64,000 nt of DNA. Origin: Halobacterium zhouii (lineage in GTDB: Archaea > Halobacteriota > Halobacteria > Halobacteriales > Halobacteriaceae). Positions within the stretch are counted from its first letter, which is position 1. Each line of letters opens with the position of its first letter. Positions 34,218 to 45,824 of this stretch are shown here, in pieces. A program made the position numbers and the translations under genes. The notes beneath the pieces were generated by a model, which saw nothing but the letters and a program-made list of their open reading frames with translations, did not search any database and was not told the origin of the DNA. The stretch is from positions 2,356,001 to 2,420,000 of the forward strand of contig NZ_CP089593.1 of the NCBI RefSeq assembly GCF_021249405.1, written 5' to 3'.

Positions 34218-34456
34218 TGCACGTTTTGCGCTGCGTGGGCGCGCTTCGCGCGCCCACTCGGCAAAACCTGCACTAAAAGCACTCCTCGCTCACTTCGTTT
34301 CACTCCGTTCGCTCGTCGGCCTCCGCTCGCTTCGCTCGCGGAGCGAACCGCTTCGCTCGGGCTCGTCGAGCCGCTCACGGGTCGCGTTGCTCCCCGTTCG
34401 CTCATTCGGCGGTTCTCGCTTCGCTCCGAACCGCCCGCCGCTCGCTCGCGGATGCT
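34218..34456 (+). repeat. Structured 3'-end repeat element, copy B
   Basis: It begins at the base after the rubrerythrin stop. A nested hairpin pairs TTTTGC with GCAAAA around a 10-bp stem GTGGGCGCGC-TTC-GCGCGCCCAC. It is followed by AAAAGCACTCC, TCACTTCG, TCGTCGGCCT, GAACCGCT, GAGCCGCTCAC and, after an inserted block shared with 14515-14584, CGCTCGCGGATGCT. Same word order as copy A. Frames running through it are artefacts. Confidence 0.62.
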
Positions 34457-34603
34457 AGTGGTCGTCGGCTGTTCGATTGGGCTTCAGTCTCTGGATTGTG
34501 GCGGTGGCTGGACACCCGAATTCTGGACGTTCGGCCGTCCGACCGGCGTGGTACCGCGACCCTCGGAAGCGTTATCCGTGGACGGGGCATGTGTTTGGAT
34601 GCA

Positions 34604-34798
34604 ATGGCAGAAGGTACGGTTGACTTCTTCAACCAGACTGGCGGTTACGGATTCATCGAGACTGAGGCCGAGGACGACGACGTGTTCTTCCACATGGAGG
34701 ACGTGGGCGGTGCGGACCTCGAGGAGGGTACGGAGATCGAATTCGATATCGAACAGGCAGACAAGGGACCGCGAGCGACGAACGTCGTTCGCCTGTAA
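34604..34798 (+). CDS. cspA: Cold-shock domain protein
   Basis: A 64-residue single cold-shock domain: MAEGTVDFFNQTGGYGFIET includes RNP1 (GGYGFIE), and VFFHMED is RNP2. It ends with GPRATNVVRL. It binds single-stranded DNA/RNA and acts as an RNA chaperone. It is highly acidic, as usual for haloarchaeal Csp. A TATA-like CGTTATCC about 31 nt upstream favours this ATG over the one at 34589. Confidence 0.93.
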   Translation: MAEGTVDFFNQTGGYGFIETEAEDDDVFFHMEDVGGADLEEGTEIEFDIEQADKGPRATNVVRL

Positions 34799-34892
34799 TC
34801 CCCGGTAACTGACGAGCGGTTTTTCCGCTTTCCTATCGCGTAGCGACGCGTCGGGTGAGCAGTTGTCTTTCGAACGCCCAGCAACGCGTCTC

Positions 34893-37085
<2,193 letters not shown>

Positions 37086-37129
37086 CTACCACCCGAACAG
37101 TAAAGTCATCTGACGTAAGTCTCGGAGCA

Positions 37130-37792
37130 ATGCCCTCCAGACGCGTGCTCGCAGTCGTCCTCGCCGTCGCCGTGGTCGCTGTCGGCGGCTACGTCGCGTA
37201 CGGTGAACTGACGGGAGACGACGGCTCGCAGACGTACGACCCGCCGGCGAACCTCACGTCCCCCGATGGGATCGACATCCACGAGGAGAGTTTCGACCGC
37301 GCGAAGGCGTTCGCCGTCGAAACCGAGGGCGACGTGGTCGGCGCTCCGGCGACGGGCAACGCGACCGCGTCGTTCTACATCTGCGAGGACGCGTTCTGCT
37401 TCGACGTCGAGTATCCGACTGCCGACGGCACGTCTCGGGCGTTCTACCACGTCACCGAGCAGCGCGCCGTCCGGATACCCCACGACGCGGCGGTCCGCGA
37501 GGAACCCCCGGAGCGACCGGTCCAGCGGCTCCTCCTCGTGAACGCCGCGGACAGCGCTCGCGGCGTCCGGATGCAGGTCATCGAGAACGCCGACAGTGCC
37601 CGCCGGCAGGACGGGAGCGTCTCCGAGACTCTTGGCGCGTACGAGGCCGAGATGGTGACCATCGACGACCTGGAGGCGAACACGACCTATCAAGTCATCT
37701 ACCGGTGGGAGGCCGACGACGGTAGCCAGCGCTCCCAGTCGCTGACGTTCGAGGCCGGCAACCACTCGGACGCCGTCTGGGTGTTCGAGTGA
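37130..37792 (+). CDS. Membrane-anchored extracytoplasmic protein, unknown function
   Basis: A 220-residue protein with an N-terminal hydrophobic anchor or signal (residues 5-24, RVLAVVLAVAVVAVGGYVAY) and a beta-rich extracytoplasmic part. It contains a C-x4-C pair (YICEDAFCFDVEY), possibly a disulfide, and ends with a sandwich-like domain (AEMVTIDDLEANTTYQVIYRW). ATG 37130 has AGTAAAGT about 28 nt upstream. No family recognised. It lies between ligA and the aminotransferase. Confidence 0.65.
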   Translation: MPSRRVLAVVLAVAVVAVGGYVAYGELTGDDGSQTYDPPANLTSPDGIDIHEESFDRAKAFAVETEGDVVGAPATGNATASFYICEDAFCFDVEYPTADGTSRAFYHVTEQRAVRIPHDAAVREEPPERPVQRLLLVNAADSARGVRMQVIENADSARRQDGSVSETLGAYEAEMVTIDDLEANTTYQVIYRWEADDGSQRSQSLTFEAGNHSDAVWVFE

Positions 37793-37894
37793 CGGCCGGT
37801 CGTAGGCCCGCCTAACCCAGCCGGTGTCGGGTGGAGTCCGGCAGACGTTGCATCGACCCCGCTACCTTATCCGCTCGCGAGGCAATCCTGGAGT

Positions 37895-39070
37895 ATGCGC
37901 GATGACTTTCTCCTCCTGAATCCGGGTCCCGTTCCGGTGTCCCGCGACGTTCGCGAGGCGATGAGTGAACCTATGGTCTCGCACCGCTCCGGGGCGTTCG
38001 AGGCCGTCTACGAGCGAGCGCAGGACCACCTGGACTACGTGTTCGAGCACTCCACGCCGAGCGGAACGTCGACCTCCGCGGGCGGGACGTCGCTGATTCT
38101 GAACGGCACCGCGACGATGGGGATGGAGGCCGCGGTGGCGAATCTCGTCGACGATGACAGCGACGTCGTCGCCGTCCACAACGGGAAGTTCGGGCGGCGC
38201 TTCGCGCGCATCGCGGACCGCCACGCTCGCGTCACGAACGTCGAGTTCGAGTGGGGTGAACCGGTCGACGTGGACCGCGTTGAGGACGCTATCACCGACG
38301 ACACGGACGCGGTGACGATGGTCCACAACGAGACCAGCACGGGCCTCCTGAACCCCGTCGAGGCGGTTGGCGAACTCGCGGCGGAGCACGACGCGCGGTA
38401 CGTCGTGGACGGCGTGACGAGCATCGGCGGCGACGAGTTCCGCATCGACGAGTGGAACGTGGATGTGGCGGTGACCGACGGCCAGAAGTGCCTCGCGGCG
38501 CCGCCGGGTATCAGCGCCGTGTACGTCACCGAGCGCGCAGAGAAACACCTCGACGGCGACCGCGCGCCGTTCTACGAGGACCTCGACTGGCATCTGCGGA
38601 AGGCCGAGCAACACCAGACGCCGTTCACGAGCGCCGTCCCCCTGTTCCGGGGTCTCGCGGAAGCCGTCTCGGACATCCGGCGGGAGGGGATGTCGGCCAG
38701 AATCCACCGCCACCGCCGGCAGGCACGCGCGTTCCGAGAGGGGTTCCGGGCGATGGGCCTGGAGTCGTTCCCGGAACTGAACGAAGCCAGCGACTACTCG
38801 AACACGGTGACCGCGATCGAACTGCCGGAGGGCGCTCGCGGCGAGCGCGCGAGCGACTTCCAGGACGCGGTGTCGGCCCGCGGCGTCTCCATCAGCGGCG
38901 GCCAGGCCCACCTCGGCGGCGACATCTTCCGCGTGTCGAACATGGGCCACCTCTCGCCCGAGCAGGTGCTCCGGGGCGTGCGTACGGTCGGCGACGCGTT
39001 CACCGAAATCGGCGTCGACGTGGACGCGGACGCCGGCGTCGTGGCGGCCCAGGAATCCCTGCAGGGCTAG
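37895..39070 (+). CDS. Class V aminotransferase (serine-pyruvate / alanine-glyoxylate type)
   Basis: A 391-residue PLP enzyme. The opening FLLLNPGPVPVSRDVREAMS and MVSHRSGAFEAVYERA are typical of alanine-glyoxylate/serine-pyruvate aminotransferases. The substrate/PLP region is SLILNGTATMGMEAAVANLV, the Asp is in YVVDGVTSIGGDEF, and the Schiff-base Lys is in TDGQKCLAAPPG. An Ala/Ser/Gly-rich insertion (STPSGTSTSAGGTS) precedes the cofactor loop. CCTTATCC 27 nt upstream supports a leaderless start at 37895. It could act in glycine/serine metabolism alongside serA and serB. Confidence 0.88.
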   Translation: MRDDFLLLNPGPVPVSRDVREAMSEPMVSHRSGAFEAVYERAQDHLDYVFEHSTPSGTSTSAGGTSLILNGTATMGMEAAVANLVDDDSDVVAVHNGKFGRRFARIADRHARVTNVEFEWGEPVDVDRVEDAITDDTDAVTMVHNETSTGLLNPVEAVGELAAEHDARYVVDGVTSIGGDEFRIDEWNVDVAVTDGQKCLAAPPGISAVYVTERAEKHLDGDRAPFYEDLDWHLRKAEQHQTPFTSAVPLFRGLAEAVSDIRREGMSARIHRHRRQARAFREGFRAMGLESFPELNEASDYSNTVTAIELPEGARGERASDFQDAVSARGVSISGGQAHLGGDIFRVSNMGHLSPEQVLRGVRTVGDAFTEIGVDVDADAGVVAAQESLQG

Positions 39071-39163
39071 CAGTAGTTGCTAGCGCGAGTTCTTTGTTCA
39101 CCACTCGGACTGAATCGGCAGCGGTCAGATTGAGAGGCAGTTCTGCGAGTGTAACAGCTATTG

Positions 39164-39604
39164 CTAGCGGTTGTTGGGTTCGCATCCTCCGAGCAGGACG
39201 AGCAGCGATGTTTCTGGCCAATCACCAGTCACAACAGTGACGCTGTAACATTCGCCCTCGGAACCCTTGGCAGCGTCAATTGTGGCGTCTCTCCACTCGC
39301 TCTCGGGAGTCTTCGCCCGAACAGTCCACTGCCGTGCATCCGGATTCTCTTCCCACTCATTGATGGTATACTGCGCCCGTTCTCGCTCTGAACCCGGGTC
39401 AAGCTGATACGATGCTTGATGCACGAGGGTGCCGTCACGAAGGACTTCGAGCGAGACTTCGAACGGCTCTGCGATACTGTTTGCCAGTGTAACCGCTCCG
39501 AGTGTATCTGATCGCATCCCGAGCTCGGCTTCAAGAGTCGCACATCCTGCTACCGACGTGAGGGCTGTCGTACCGAGGACTGTGAGGGCTTGACGGCGGT
39601 TCAC
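39164..39604 (-). CDS. Tat-exported lipoprotein, unknown function
   Basis: A ~146-residue predicted lipoprotein: NRRQALTVLGTTALTSVAGC is a twin-arginine signal with lipobox SVAGC. The mature part is small, beta-rich and acidic, with two further cysteines (GECYS, GGCEP). No ATG is available. GTG 39604 gives MNRRQAL and suits a TATA box (ATTATTTA, 39629-39636); GTG 39613 is the alternative. G+C is somewhat lower than in neighbouring genes by eye. Function unknown. Confidence 0.65.
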   Translation of the reverse strand: MNRRQALTVLGTTALTSVAGCATLEAELGMRSDTLGAVTLANSIAEPFEVSLEVLRDGTLVHQASYQLDPGSERERAQYTINEWEENPDARQWTVRAKTPESEWRDATIDAAKGSEGECYSVTVVTGDWPETSLLVLLGGCEPNNR

Positions 39605-39715
39605 GTCGGTCACCAAGCCCAGAGCCCGTAAATAATCTCTGAAGGAGTGAACAGGTAGGATGCGTTCAACTATTTTCGGCTCCTACACCGGGCAAAACCG
39701 TATTGAGAACTGCTG

Positions 39716-40909
39716 CTAGTCGTCGCTCGAGCGGGCGTCCACACCGATCGTTTTCGGATTCAGTTTGAGCAGCGCGGGGAGCGCGAGCGCCGCGAGTACG
39801 AGTTCCGCGCCACCCGCGAGCAGGAACGCGTCGGCGAAGCCGTATCGCTCCGCGACGGCGCCGCCGCCGACGATGCCCGTGAGGAAGCCCAGGCTCCCCG
39901 CGACGTTGAAGCCGGCCATGCTGACGCCGCGCTCGCCCGCGTCCGCGAGGTCGGTGACGAGCGCCATCGTCGCGGGCGCCATCACCGCGCCGAGCACGCC
40001 GACGACGACCATGCCCGCCTGCGCGAACCGCAGGCTCGGTGCGAACCCAACGCCCACTACCGCGAGCCCGTAGGTCGCGGAGCCGACGGCGATGGGGAGC
40101 GTGCGGCCGACCCGGTCCGAGAGCTTCCCGAAGGGGTACTGGAGGAGCGCGAACGGCGCGAAGAACAGCGCGAGCGTCAGGCCCGTGGCGCCGGCGTCGA
40201 GGCCGAACGCCTGCCGGAAGTACAGCGTGCCGACGAGCGCGAAGAACCCGGCGGTGAACCGGTCGATGAAGCCGAACGCGAACGGGACGGCGAGCGCGGG
40301 CTTCGCCGCGAGACTCCGGACGGCGGCGCGCGCGGAGTCGCCGTGGCCCGACGGCGCGCGGTCGGGGACGCGGAGCGCGAACAGACCGGCGGCCGCGAGC
40401 ACGACGGCGCCGCCGTAGAGCGGCGCGCGCGGCGCAACCTCGGTAAGCTGGCCGCCCACCGGCGCGCCGAGCGCGGTGCCGAGGCCGATGGCGATGCCCG
40501 CCGCGCCCATGTTCTTCCCGTGGTCGTCGGAGAGGTCCATCAGCATCGTGATGGCGAGCGAGAACGCGCCGATGGTGAGCGCGCCCTGGAGCGCGCGGAG
40601 CGCGAGGGCGCCGGCGAAGCCGACGTCCGCGACGGCGAGCGCGGCGTAGCCGAGCGACCCGGCGAGCGCGCCCGCGGCGATGAACGGCACGCGGCGCCCC
40701 GCACGGTCGCTCGCCGCGCCCCAGACGCCCGCGAACGCGACGAACGCGCCGAACTCCGTGGCGAGGAACCAGCGGCTCGCGGTCTCCGGGTCGGCCGCGC
40801 CGTACGCGGCGACGAGGTCGGCCGCGCCCGGGTAGACGAGCACCTGCGCGAACAGCACCGCGAACACCACGCCGGCGAGCGCGGCGCGCTCGCGATCCGT
40901 TCCGGTCAC
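39716..40909 (-). CDS. MFS transporter
   Basis: A 397-residue carrier with twelve hydrophobic segments. MFS signature loops are recognisable (GAASDRAGRRVPFIAAGAL between helices 2 and 3, and FGKLSDRVGRTLPIAVG at the equivalent place in the second half). The start is GTG 40909 (MTGTDRERAALAGVVFAVLF); upstream the frame overlaps the divergent metY promoter region. It is probably a drug- or metabolite-proton antiporter; the substrate is not deducible. Confidence 0.87.
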   Translation of the reverse strand: MTGTDRERAALAGVVFAVLFAQVLVYPGAADLVAAYGAADPETASRWFLATEFGAFVAFAGVWGAASDRAGRRVPFIAAGALAGSLGYAALAVADVGFAGALALRALQGALTIGAFSLAITMLMDLSDDHGKNMGAAGIAIGLGTALGAPVGGQLTEVAPRAPLYGGAVVLAAAGLFALRVPDRAPSGHGDSARAAVRSLAAKPALAVPFAFGFIDRFTAGFFALVGTLYFRQAFGLDAGATGLTLALFFAPFALLQYPFGKLSDRVGRTLPIAVGSATYGLAVVGVGFAPSLRFAQAGMVVVGVLGAVMAPATMALVTDLADAGERGVSMAGFNVAGSLGFLTGIVGGGAVAERYGFADAFLLAGGAELVLAALALPALLKLNPKTIGVDARSSDD

Positions 40910-41087
40910 CGCGATTCCCTCCCTGGCCTCGGCTGGGTCACGGCCACGGGTTGGCGCTGAGGGGCCAAGAACGCCCCGGAGTCGACGGCTGCCGGACCAG
41001 TCGCTCTCCGACCGCGTCGGCGCACGTCCGGGCAAGCGTTGCCGTAACTGGTGTGCATAATCACGTCCAGTTCTATTACTTCAGTAC

Positions 41088-42392
41088 ATGACTGACGGGA
41101 GTCACGGGCGGCGCACCCTGAGCGTTCACGCGGGCCAGGAACCGGACGAGGCGACCGGTTCGCGCGCGCCGCCGATCCACCAGACGACGTCCTACGTCTT
41201 CGAGGACGCCGACGACGCCGCCGCGCGGTACGCGCTCGACTCCGAGGCCCACGTCTACTCGCGCATCTCCAACCCCACCGTGTCCGTCCTGGAGGAGCGA
41301 CTCGCTGCGCTCGAAGGTGGGGCGGGCGCGGTCGCGACGAACGCCGGGCTGGGCGCCATCGATGCGCTCACGACCACGCTCGCGGAGGCCGGCCGGAACG
41401 TCGTCGCGGGCAAGGAGATGTACGGCGGCACTGCCTCGTACTTCGCGAACATCGCGGGCAAGCGCGGCGTCGACGTCCGGACCGTGGACGCGCTCGACCC
41501 GAACGCCGTCGCGGACGCCGTCGACGACGACACGGCGTTCGTCCACACAGAGACCATCGCCAACCCGTCGCTCGTCACGCCCGACCTCGCCGAACTCGCG
41601 GCCGTCGCCCACGAGCGCGCGGTGCCGCTGGTCGTCGACAACACGTTCGCCACGCCCCACCTGTGCCGCCCGGTCGAGCACGGTGCTGACGCCGTCTGGG
41701 AGTCCACGACGAAATGGATCCACGGCTCGGGCACCACTCTCGGCGGCGTACTCGTCGACGGCGGCGCGTTCCCGTGGGACCATCCGGACGCCGACTTCCC
41801 CGAACTGTCGGGCGAGAACCCCGCGTTCGGCTTCGACTTCACCGAACGCTTCGGGGAGCGCGCGCTCGCCGCCGCGGTGCGCCAGCGCGCCGTGCGCTCC
41901 ACCGGCACCGGGCAGACGCCGTTCGACGCGTGGCAGACCCTCCAGGGCCTCGAAACGCTGGGGCTGCGGGTGGACCGCCACTGCGGGAACGCGCTCGCGC
42001 TCGCGGAGTTCCTGCGCGACCACCCGGACGTCGCGTGGGTGTCCTACCCCGGCTTCGAGGACCACCCGACGCACGACAACGCGAGCCAGTACTTCGGCGA
42101 CCCGGGCGACGCAGCCGGCGGGTACGGCGGGATGCTCACGTTCGGGCCCGAGGGCGGGTTCGACGCCGCGAAGGCCGTCTGCGAGGAGGTCGAACTCGCG
42201 TCGTTCCTGGCGAACGTCGGGGACGCGAAGACGCTCGTCGTCCACCCGGCGAGCACCACGCACGCCCAGTTGTCCGCCGAGGAACAGCGCGCGGCGGGCG
42301 TCGCGCCCGACATGGTCCGCGTCTCGGTCGGCATCGAGGAGACGGACGACGTGCTCGCGGACTTCGACCGCGCGCTCGGGGAGGCGCACTGA
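41088..42392 (+). CDS. metY: O-acetylhomoserine aminocarboxypropyltransferase (sulfhydrylase)
   Basis: A 434-residue Cys/Met-metabolism PLP enzyme. The opening [20 protein letters not shown], the substrate loop [11 protein letters not shown], the cofactor motif [10 protein letters not shown], and the Schiff-base Lys in [13 protein letters not shown] are clear. The family converts O-acetylhomoserine plus sulfide to homocysteine. The stop overlaps the metX start (TGATG), so metY-metX form a coupled operon making homocysteine from homoserine. CATAAT about 28 nt upstream fits ATG 41088. A paralogue follows metX. Confidence 0.9.
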   Translation: MTDGSHGRRTLSVHAGQEPDEATGSRAPPIHQTTSYVFEDADDAAARYALDSEAHVYSRISNPTVSVLEERLAALEGGAGAVATNAGLGAIDALTTTLAEAGRNVVAGKEMYGGTASYFANIAGKRGVDVRTVDALDPNAVADAVDDDTAFVHTETIANPSLVTPDLAELAAVAHERAVPLVVDNTFATPHLCRPVEHGADAVWESTTKWIHGSGTTLGGVLVDGGAFPWDHPDADFPELSGENPAFGFDFTERFGERALAAAVRQRAVRSTGTGQTPFDAWQTLQGLETLGLRVDRHCGNALALAEFLRDHPDVAWVSYPGFEDHPTHDNASQYFGDPGDAAGGYGGMLTFGPEGGFDAAKAVCEEVELASFLANVGDAKTLVVHPASTTHAQLSAEEQRAAGVAPDMVRVSVGIEETDDVLADFDRALGEAH

Positions 42393-43579
42393 TGCCCGCG
42401 CAGAGCCTCGGCCGCTTCGAGTTCGAGTGCGGCCGCACAATCGAGGAACTCACGGTCGCCTACGACACGTACGGCGAGTTCACGGGAGACAACGCGGTGC
42501 TCGTCTGCCACGCGCTCACCGGGAGCCAGCACGTCCGCGGTGCGGACCGCGGACAGGGCCGTGGGTGGTGGGACGACGTCGTCGGTCCCGGGCAGGCCAT
42601 CGACACGAACGAGTACTTCGTCGTCTGCGCGAACGTCCCTGGGTCGTGTTACGGCACCGACGGGCCGAGCACCGAGCGCGCGAACGGCGAGCCGTGGGGA
42701 ACTGACTTCCCGGCCGTGACGGTTGCGGACTGGACGCGCACCCAGCGCCGCCTCCTCGACGAACTCGGCGTCGAGCGCCTGCACGCCGTCCTCGGCGGGA
42801 GCGTCGGCGGAATGAACGCGCTCGACTGGATACGCCGGTTCCCCGAGGACGTGGACCGCGTCGCCGCCGTCGCGGCGTCGCCCCGACTCGACGCGCAGTG
42901 TCTCGGACTGAACGCGGTCGCGCGGCGCGCCATCCGCGGCGACCCGAACTGGAACGAGGGCGACTACTACGGCGACTCCGCGAACGATGCAGGCGGCGGG
43001 CGGTCGGACGGACACGGTGACGGACACCCCGACCGCGGCCTCGCGCTCGCCCGCCAGATCGGCCACCTGATGTACCTCTCGAAGGACTCTATGGGGGACA
43101 GGTTCGGCCGCCGGACCGCGGGCCGCGAGGCCGGCGACGACGGGTTCCCGGCCGACCCGGCGGCCGCGTTCTTCCCGTACCGCGACGTGGAGTCCTACCT
43201 CGACCACCAGGCAGCGACGTTCACCGACCGATTCGACGCCAACAGCTACCTCTACCTCACGCGGGCGATGGACAACTACGACCTGAGCGAGGGGTACGCC
43301 TCGGACGCCAGCGCCGTCGCCGCGTTCCCCGGCGAGGCGCTCGTCCTCTCGTTCACGGGGGACTGGCACTTCACCGTCGACCAGAGCGAGGAACTCGCCG
43401 AGGCGTTCCGCGAGAGCGGCGTACCGGTCTCCCACCACGTCGTCGAGTCCGACCACGGGCACGACGCCTTCCTCGTCGAACCCGAGTCGGTAGGGCCGCC
43501 ACTCCGGGACTTCCTCGCGGACGGCGTCGACGGGCGCGCCGTCACGGACACCGTCGAACGCGACGAGGCCGCCGAGTGA
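42392..43579 (+). CDS. metX: Homoserine O-acetyltransferase
   Basis: A 395-residue alpha/beta-hydrolase-fold acyltransferase. It has [14 protein letters not shown] near the N-terminus and the nucleophile elbow [12 protein letters not shown] (Ser near residue 137). The Asp lies in [13 protein letters not shown] and the His in [13 protein letters not shown], completing the triad. It acetylates homoserine with acetyl-CoA, producing the substrate of metY. A Gly/Asp/His-rich insertion ([19 protein letters not shown]) interrupts the lid region. ATG 42392 overlaps the metY stop. Confidence 0.93.
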   Translation: MPAQSLGRFEFECGRTIEELTVAYDTYGEFTGDNAVLVCHALTGSQHVRGADRGQGRGWWDDVVGPGQAIDTNEYFVVCANVPGSCYGTDGPSTERANGEPWGTDFPAVTVADWTRTQRRLLDELGVERLHAVLGGSVGGMNALDWIRRFPEDVDRVAAVAASPRLDAQCLGLNAVARRAIRGDPNWNEGDYYGDSANDAGGGRSDGHGDGHPDRGLALARQIGHLMYLSKDSMGDRFGRRTAGREAGDDGFPADPAAAFFPYRDVESYLDHQAATFTDRFDANSYLYLTRAMDNYDLSEGYASDASAVAAFPGEALVLSFTGDWHFTVDQSEELAEAFRESGVPVSHHVVESDHGHDAFLVEPESVGPPLRDFLADGVDGRAVTDTVERDEAAE

Positions 43580-43590
43580 GTCACGCATCC

Positions 43591-43650
43591 GTTCACAGCA
43601 GTCTCCTCCGGTTTACAACAGCCTCTTCCAGTTCACAGTAGTCTCTCCCA
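43591..43650. repeat. Three tandem 20-bp units between metX and the second metY
   Basis: GTTCACAGCAGTCTCCTCCG, GTTTACAACAGCCTCTTCCA and GTTCACAGTAGTCTCTCCCA are adjacent with exact 20-bp period and mostly transition differences. They lie 11 bp after the metX stop and about 120 bp upstream of the second metY. Confidence 0.6.
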
Positions 43651-43737
43651 CGGCAACCCCGGCGCTTCGTGCGTCGGAACCCCGGGTCTTTCCGCCCGTT
43701 GTCCGGAAGTCCGGCAGGAACTGCAGGTAGCTGCCGG

Positions 43738-43745
43738 TCTTAACC
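43738..43745 (+). promoter_or_regulatory. TATA box of second metY gene
   Basis: TCTTAACC is centred 27 nt upstream of ATG 43769, so the second metY has its own leaderless promoter although it follows metX. Confidence 0.5.
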
Positions 43746-43768
43746 CCTCGGGGGCACTTGTTGTGCGT

Positions 43769-45055
43769 ATGGCAGACGATTACGGCTTCGACACGAACAG
43801 CGTTCACGCGGGCCAGGAACCGGACGAGGCCACCGGTTCGCGCGCGCCGCCGATCCACCAGACGACGTCGTACGTCTTCGAGGACGCCGAGGACGCGGCC
43901 GACCAGTTCGCACTGGAGAAACCCGGGTACATCTACTCTCGGCTGATGAACCCGACCGTCGAGACGCTCCAGGAGCGCCTCGCAGCGCTCGAAGGCGGCG
44001 TCGGTGCGGTCGCGACGTCGTCGGGCATGGCGGGTCTCGACCTGGCCACGTTCCTCCTCGCGAGCGCGGGCGACAACGTCGTGGCAGCCAGTGACCTCTA
44101 CGGTGGCACGCGGACCTACCTCACGCACAGCGTGGAGCGCCGCGGCATCTCCACGCGATTCGTGGACGCACTGGACTACGACGCGTACGCCGACGCCATC
44201 GACGAGGATACCGCGTACGTACTCGTCGAAACCATCGGGAATCCGAGTCTCACCACGCCGGACTTCGAGCGCCTCAGCGACGTCGCTCACGAGCGCGGCG
44301 TTCCGCTCATCGTCGACAACACGTTCGCCACGCCGTATCTCTGCAACCCTATCGAGCACGGCGCGGACGTCGTCTGGCACTCCACGACGAAGTGGATTCA
44401 CGGCGCGGGCACGACGGTCGGCGGCGTGCTCGTCGACGGCGGGACCTTCCCGTGGGCGGAGCACGCGGACAAGTATCCGGAGATTGCGACCGAGAACCCC
44501 GCCTATCACGGCGTGAACTTCGCGGAGGCGTTCGGTGACGCGGCGTTCACGTACGCCGGTATCGCGCGCGGCCTCCGCGACCTCGGGAACCAGCAGTCGC
44601 CGTTCGACGCGTGGCAGACCCTCGAGAAACTCGAGACCCTCGGGCTCCGCATGGAGAAACACTGCGAGAACGCCCGGAAAGTCGCCGAGTACCTGCAGCG
44701 CCACGACGACGTCGCGTGGGTGACGTACCCGGGACTGGAGGGACACCCGACGCACGACAACGCCAGCGAGTACCTGGACGGCTACGGCGGAATGCTCACG
44801 TTCGGGCTCGAGGGCGGCTACGACGCCGCCCGGGCGACCACGGAGAACACCGAGCTAGCGAGTCTCCTCGCGAACGTCGGTGACGCGAAGACGCTCATCA
44901 TCCACCCCGCGAGCACGACCCACCAGCAACTCACCGCGGAGGAACAGGCGGACGCGGGTGTTCGCGACGACATGGTCCGATTGAGCGTCGGCATCGAGGA
45001 CCCCGCTGACGTCGTCGCGGACCTCGAGCACGCGATCGAGGCGGCGTCGCGGTAA
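43769..45055 (+). CDS. metY: O-acetylhomoserine sulfhydrylase paralogue
   Basis: A 428-residue Cys/Met-metabolism PLP enzyme, paralogue of 41088-42392 with the same motifs: [41 protein letters not shown], and Lys in [13 protein letters not shown]. Its first 90 bp or so are nearly identical in DNA to the paralogue while the rest has diverged well beyond that. It may prefer O-acetylserine or another thiol. ATG 43769 is placed by the TATA box; a GTG two codons upstream is possible. Confidence 0.88.
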   Translation: MADDYGFDTNSVHAGQEPDEATGSRAPPIHQTTSYVFEDAEDAADQFALEKPGYIYSRLMNPTVETLQERLAALEGGVGAVATSSGMAGLDLATFLLASAGDNVVAASDLYGGTRTYLTHSVERRGISTRFVDALDYDAYADAIDEDTAYVLVETIGNPSLTTPDFERLSDVAHERGVPLIVDNTFATPYLCNPIEHGADVVWHSTTKWIHGAGTTVGGVLVDGGTFPWAEHADKYPEIATENPAYHGVNFAEAFGDAAFTYAGIARGLRDLGNQQSPFDAWQTLEKLETLGLRMEKHCENARKVAEYLQRHDDVAWVTYPGLEGHPTHDNASEYLDGYGGMLTFGLEGGYDAARATTENTELASLLANVGDAKTLIIHPASTTHQQLTAEEQADAGVRDDMVRLSVGIEDPADVVADLEHAIEAASR

Positions 45056-45082
45056 CTCCGGCGAGAGACCGGAACGGGACTC

Positions 45083-45640
45083 TCAGTCACGCAGGCGATG
45101 CACGAGTGAACTGCGCTGGTGGGTGGTCTGGTAGGCGGCGGACGCGACGACGGCGAGGAAGAGAAACAGCGCCCACGAACCCGGTGAGAGAACCCGGAGT
45201 ACGGGTACGTCGATGGTTGCAGCCACGACGACCAGCGTGCCGAGGATGCCGAGCGCGGCGTAGTACTCGCTCCACGCGAGGCCGTACTTCGGAACGACCT
45301 CCATGTAGACGCCGACTTCGGCGGCGTTCTCGGCTGGGGCGACGGTCTTCGCGTTCTCGTCGTACGCCACGATGCCGAGGTCCGAGAGCTTCGGGAGGTG
45401 GGTCTGCTGTAGTGAGATGTAGACGCTCTGCCGGACGTTCCGCGGTGCCGGGTCGGTGTCGGCTTCCTGGGCGGCGATGACCTCCGAGAGTTCGCGTACG
45501 GTCACGGGGTCCTCCGACTCACCAAGCAGTTCGAGGACCATCCGTCGCCGGTCGTTCCGCAGGACGTCGTGGATGTCGGCGGCCGGGAGGTCTGGCTCCG
45601 TGTCGTCTCCTCCACCCCGGGCGCGCTGAGTCACCGTCAT
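45083..45640 (-). CDS. Winged-helix regulator with two C-terminal membrane helices
   Basis: A 185-residue protein. Residues about 20-105 form an ArsR-like winged helix of the haloarchaeal DUF7344 type (DIHDVLRNDRRRMVLELLGE, VTVRELSEVIAAQE, RQSVYISLQQTHLPKLSDLG, IVAYDENAKTV). Two transmembrane helices follow (YYAALGILGTLVVVAATID and WALFLFLAVVASAAY). A membrane-tethered DNA-binding regulator is implied. It is transcribed divergently from the surface operon and is the natural candidate to control it. Confidence 0.78.
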   Translation of the reverse strand: MTVTQRARGGGDDTEPDLPAADIHDVLRNDRRRMVLELLGESEDPVTVRELSEVIAAQEADTDPAPRNVRQSVYISLQQTHLPKLSDLGIVAYDENAKTVAPAENAAEVGVYMEVVPKYGLAWSEYYAALGILGTLVVVAATIDVPVLRVLSPGSWALFLFLAVVASAAYQTTHQRSSLVHRLRD

Positions 45641-45682
45641 TGCAGATTGACTACCGCCTTATTGTCAAATGATACGTATAAG

Positions 45683-45717
45683 AGTACCCAATAGGTAGGG
45701 TATATACTGGTGGTACT
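45683..45717. promoter_or_regulatory. Inverted repeat in the divergent regulator/surface-operon promoter
   Basis: AGTACC (45683-45688) and GGTACT (45712-45717) form a 6-bp inverted repeat around an AT-rich centre (TAGGGTATATACTGG). They sit in the 160-bp region shared by the HTH gene and the surface operon. Two TATA-like boxes further right (CGTTAAGC about 45770, ATTAAGTAAG about 45794) could serve starts at 45801 or 45825. Confidence 0.4.
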
Positions 45718-45824
45718 AAGGATGCAAATTCAGCAAGTAGATTGCAGCTAACTGGCCACTAACCGGACGTTAAGCGGACTGGTGCTGCCATTAAGTAAGG
45801 ATGGGGGAGACGTGGAGTCTTCCG

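Noticed and set aside
39071..39163. Direct repeat TTGCTAGCG at about 39077 and 39160
   Set aside because: The copies are short and lie in and beside a convergent gap. The similarity is within what chance plus stop-codon use (CTAG) could give.
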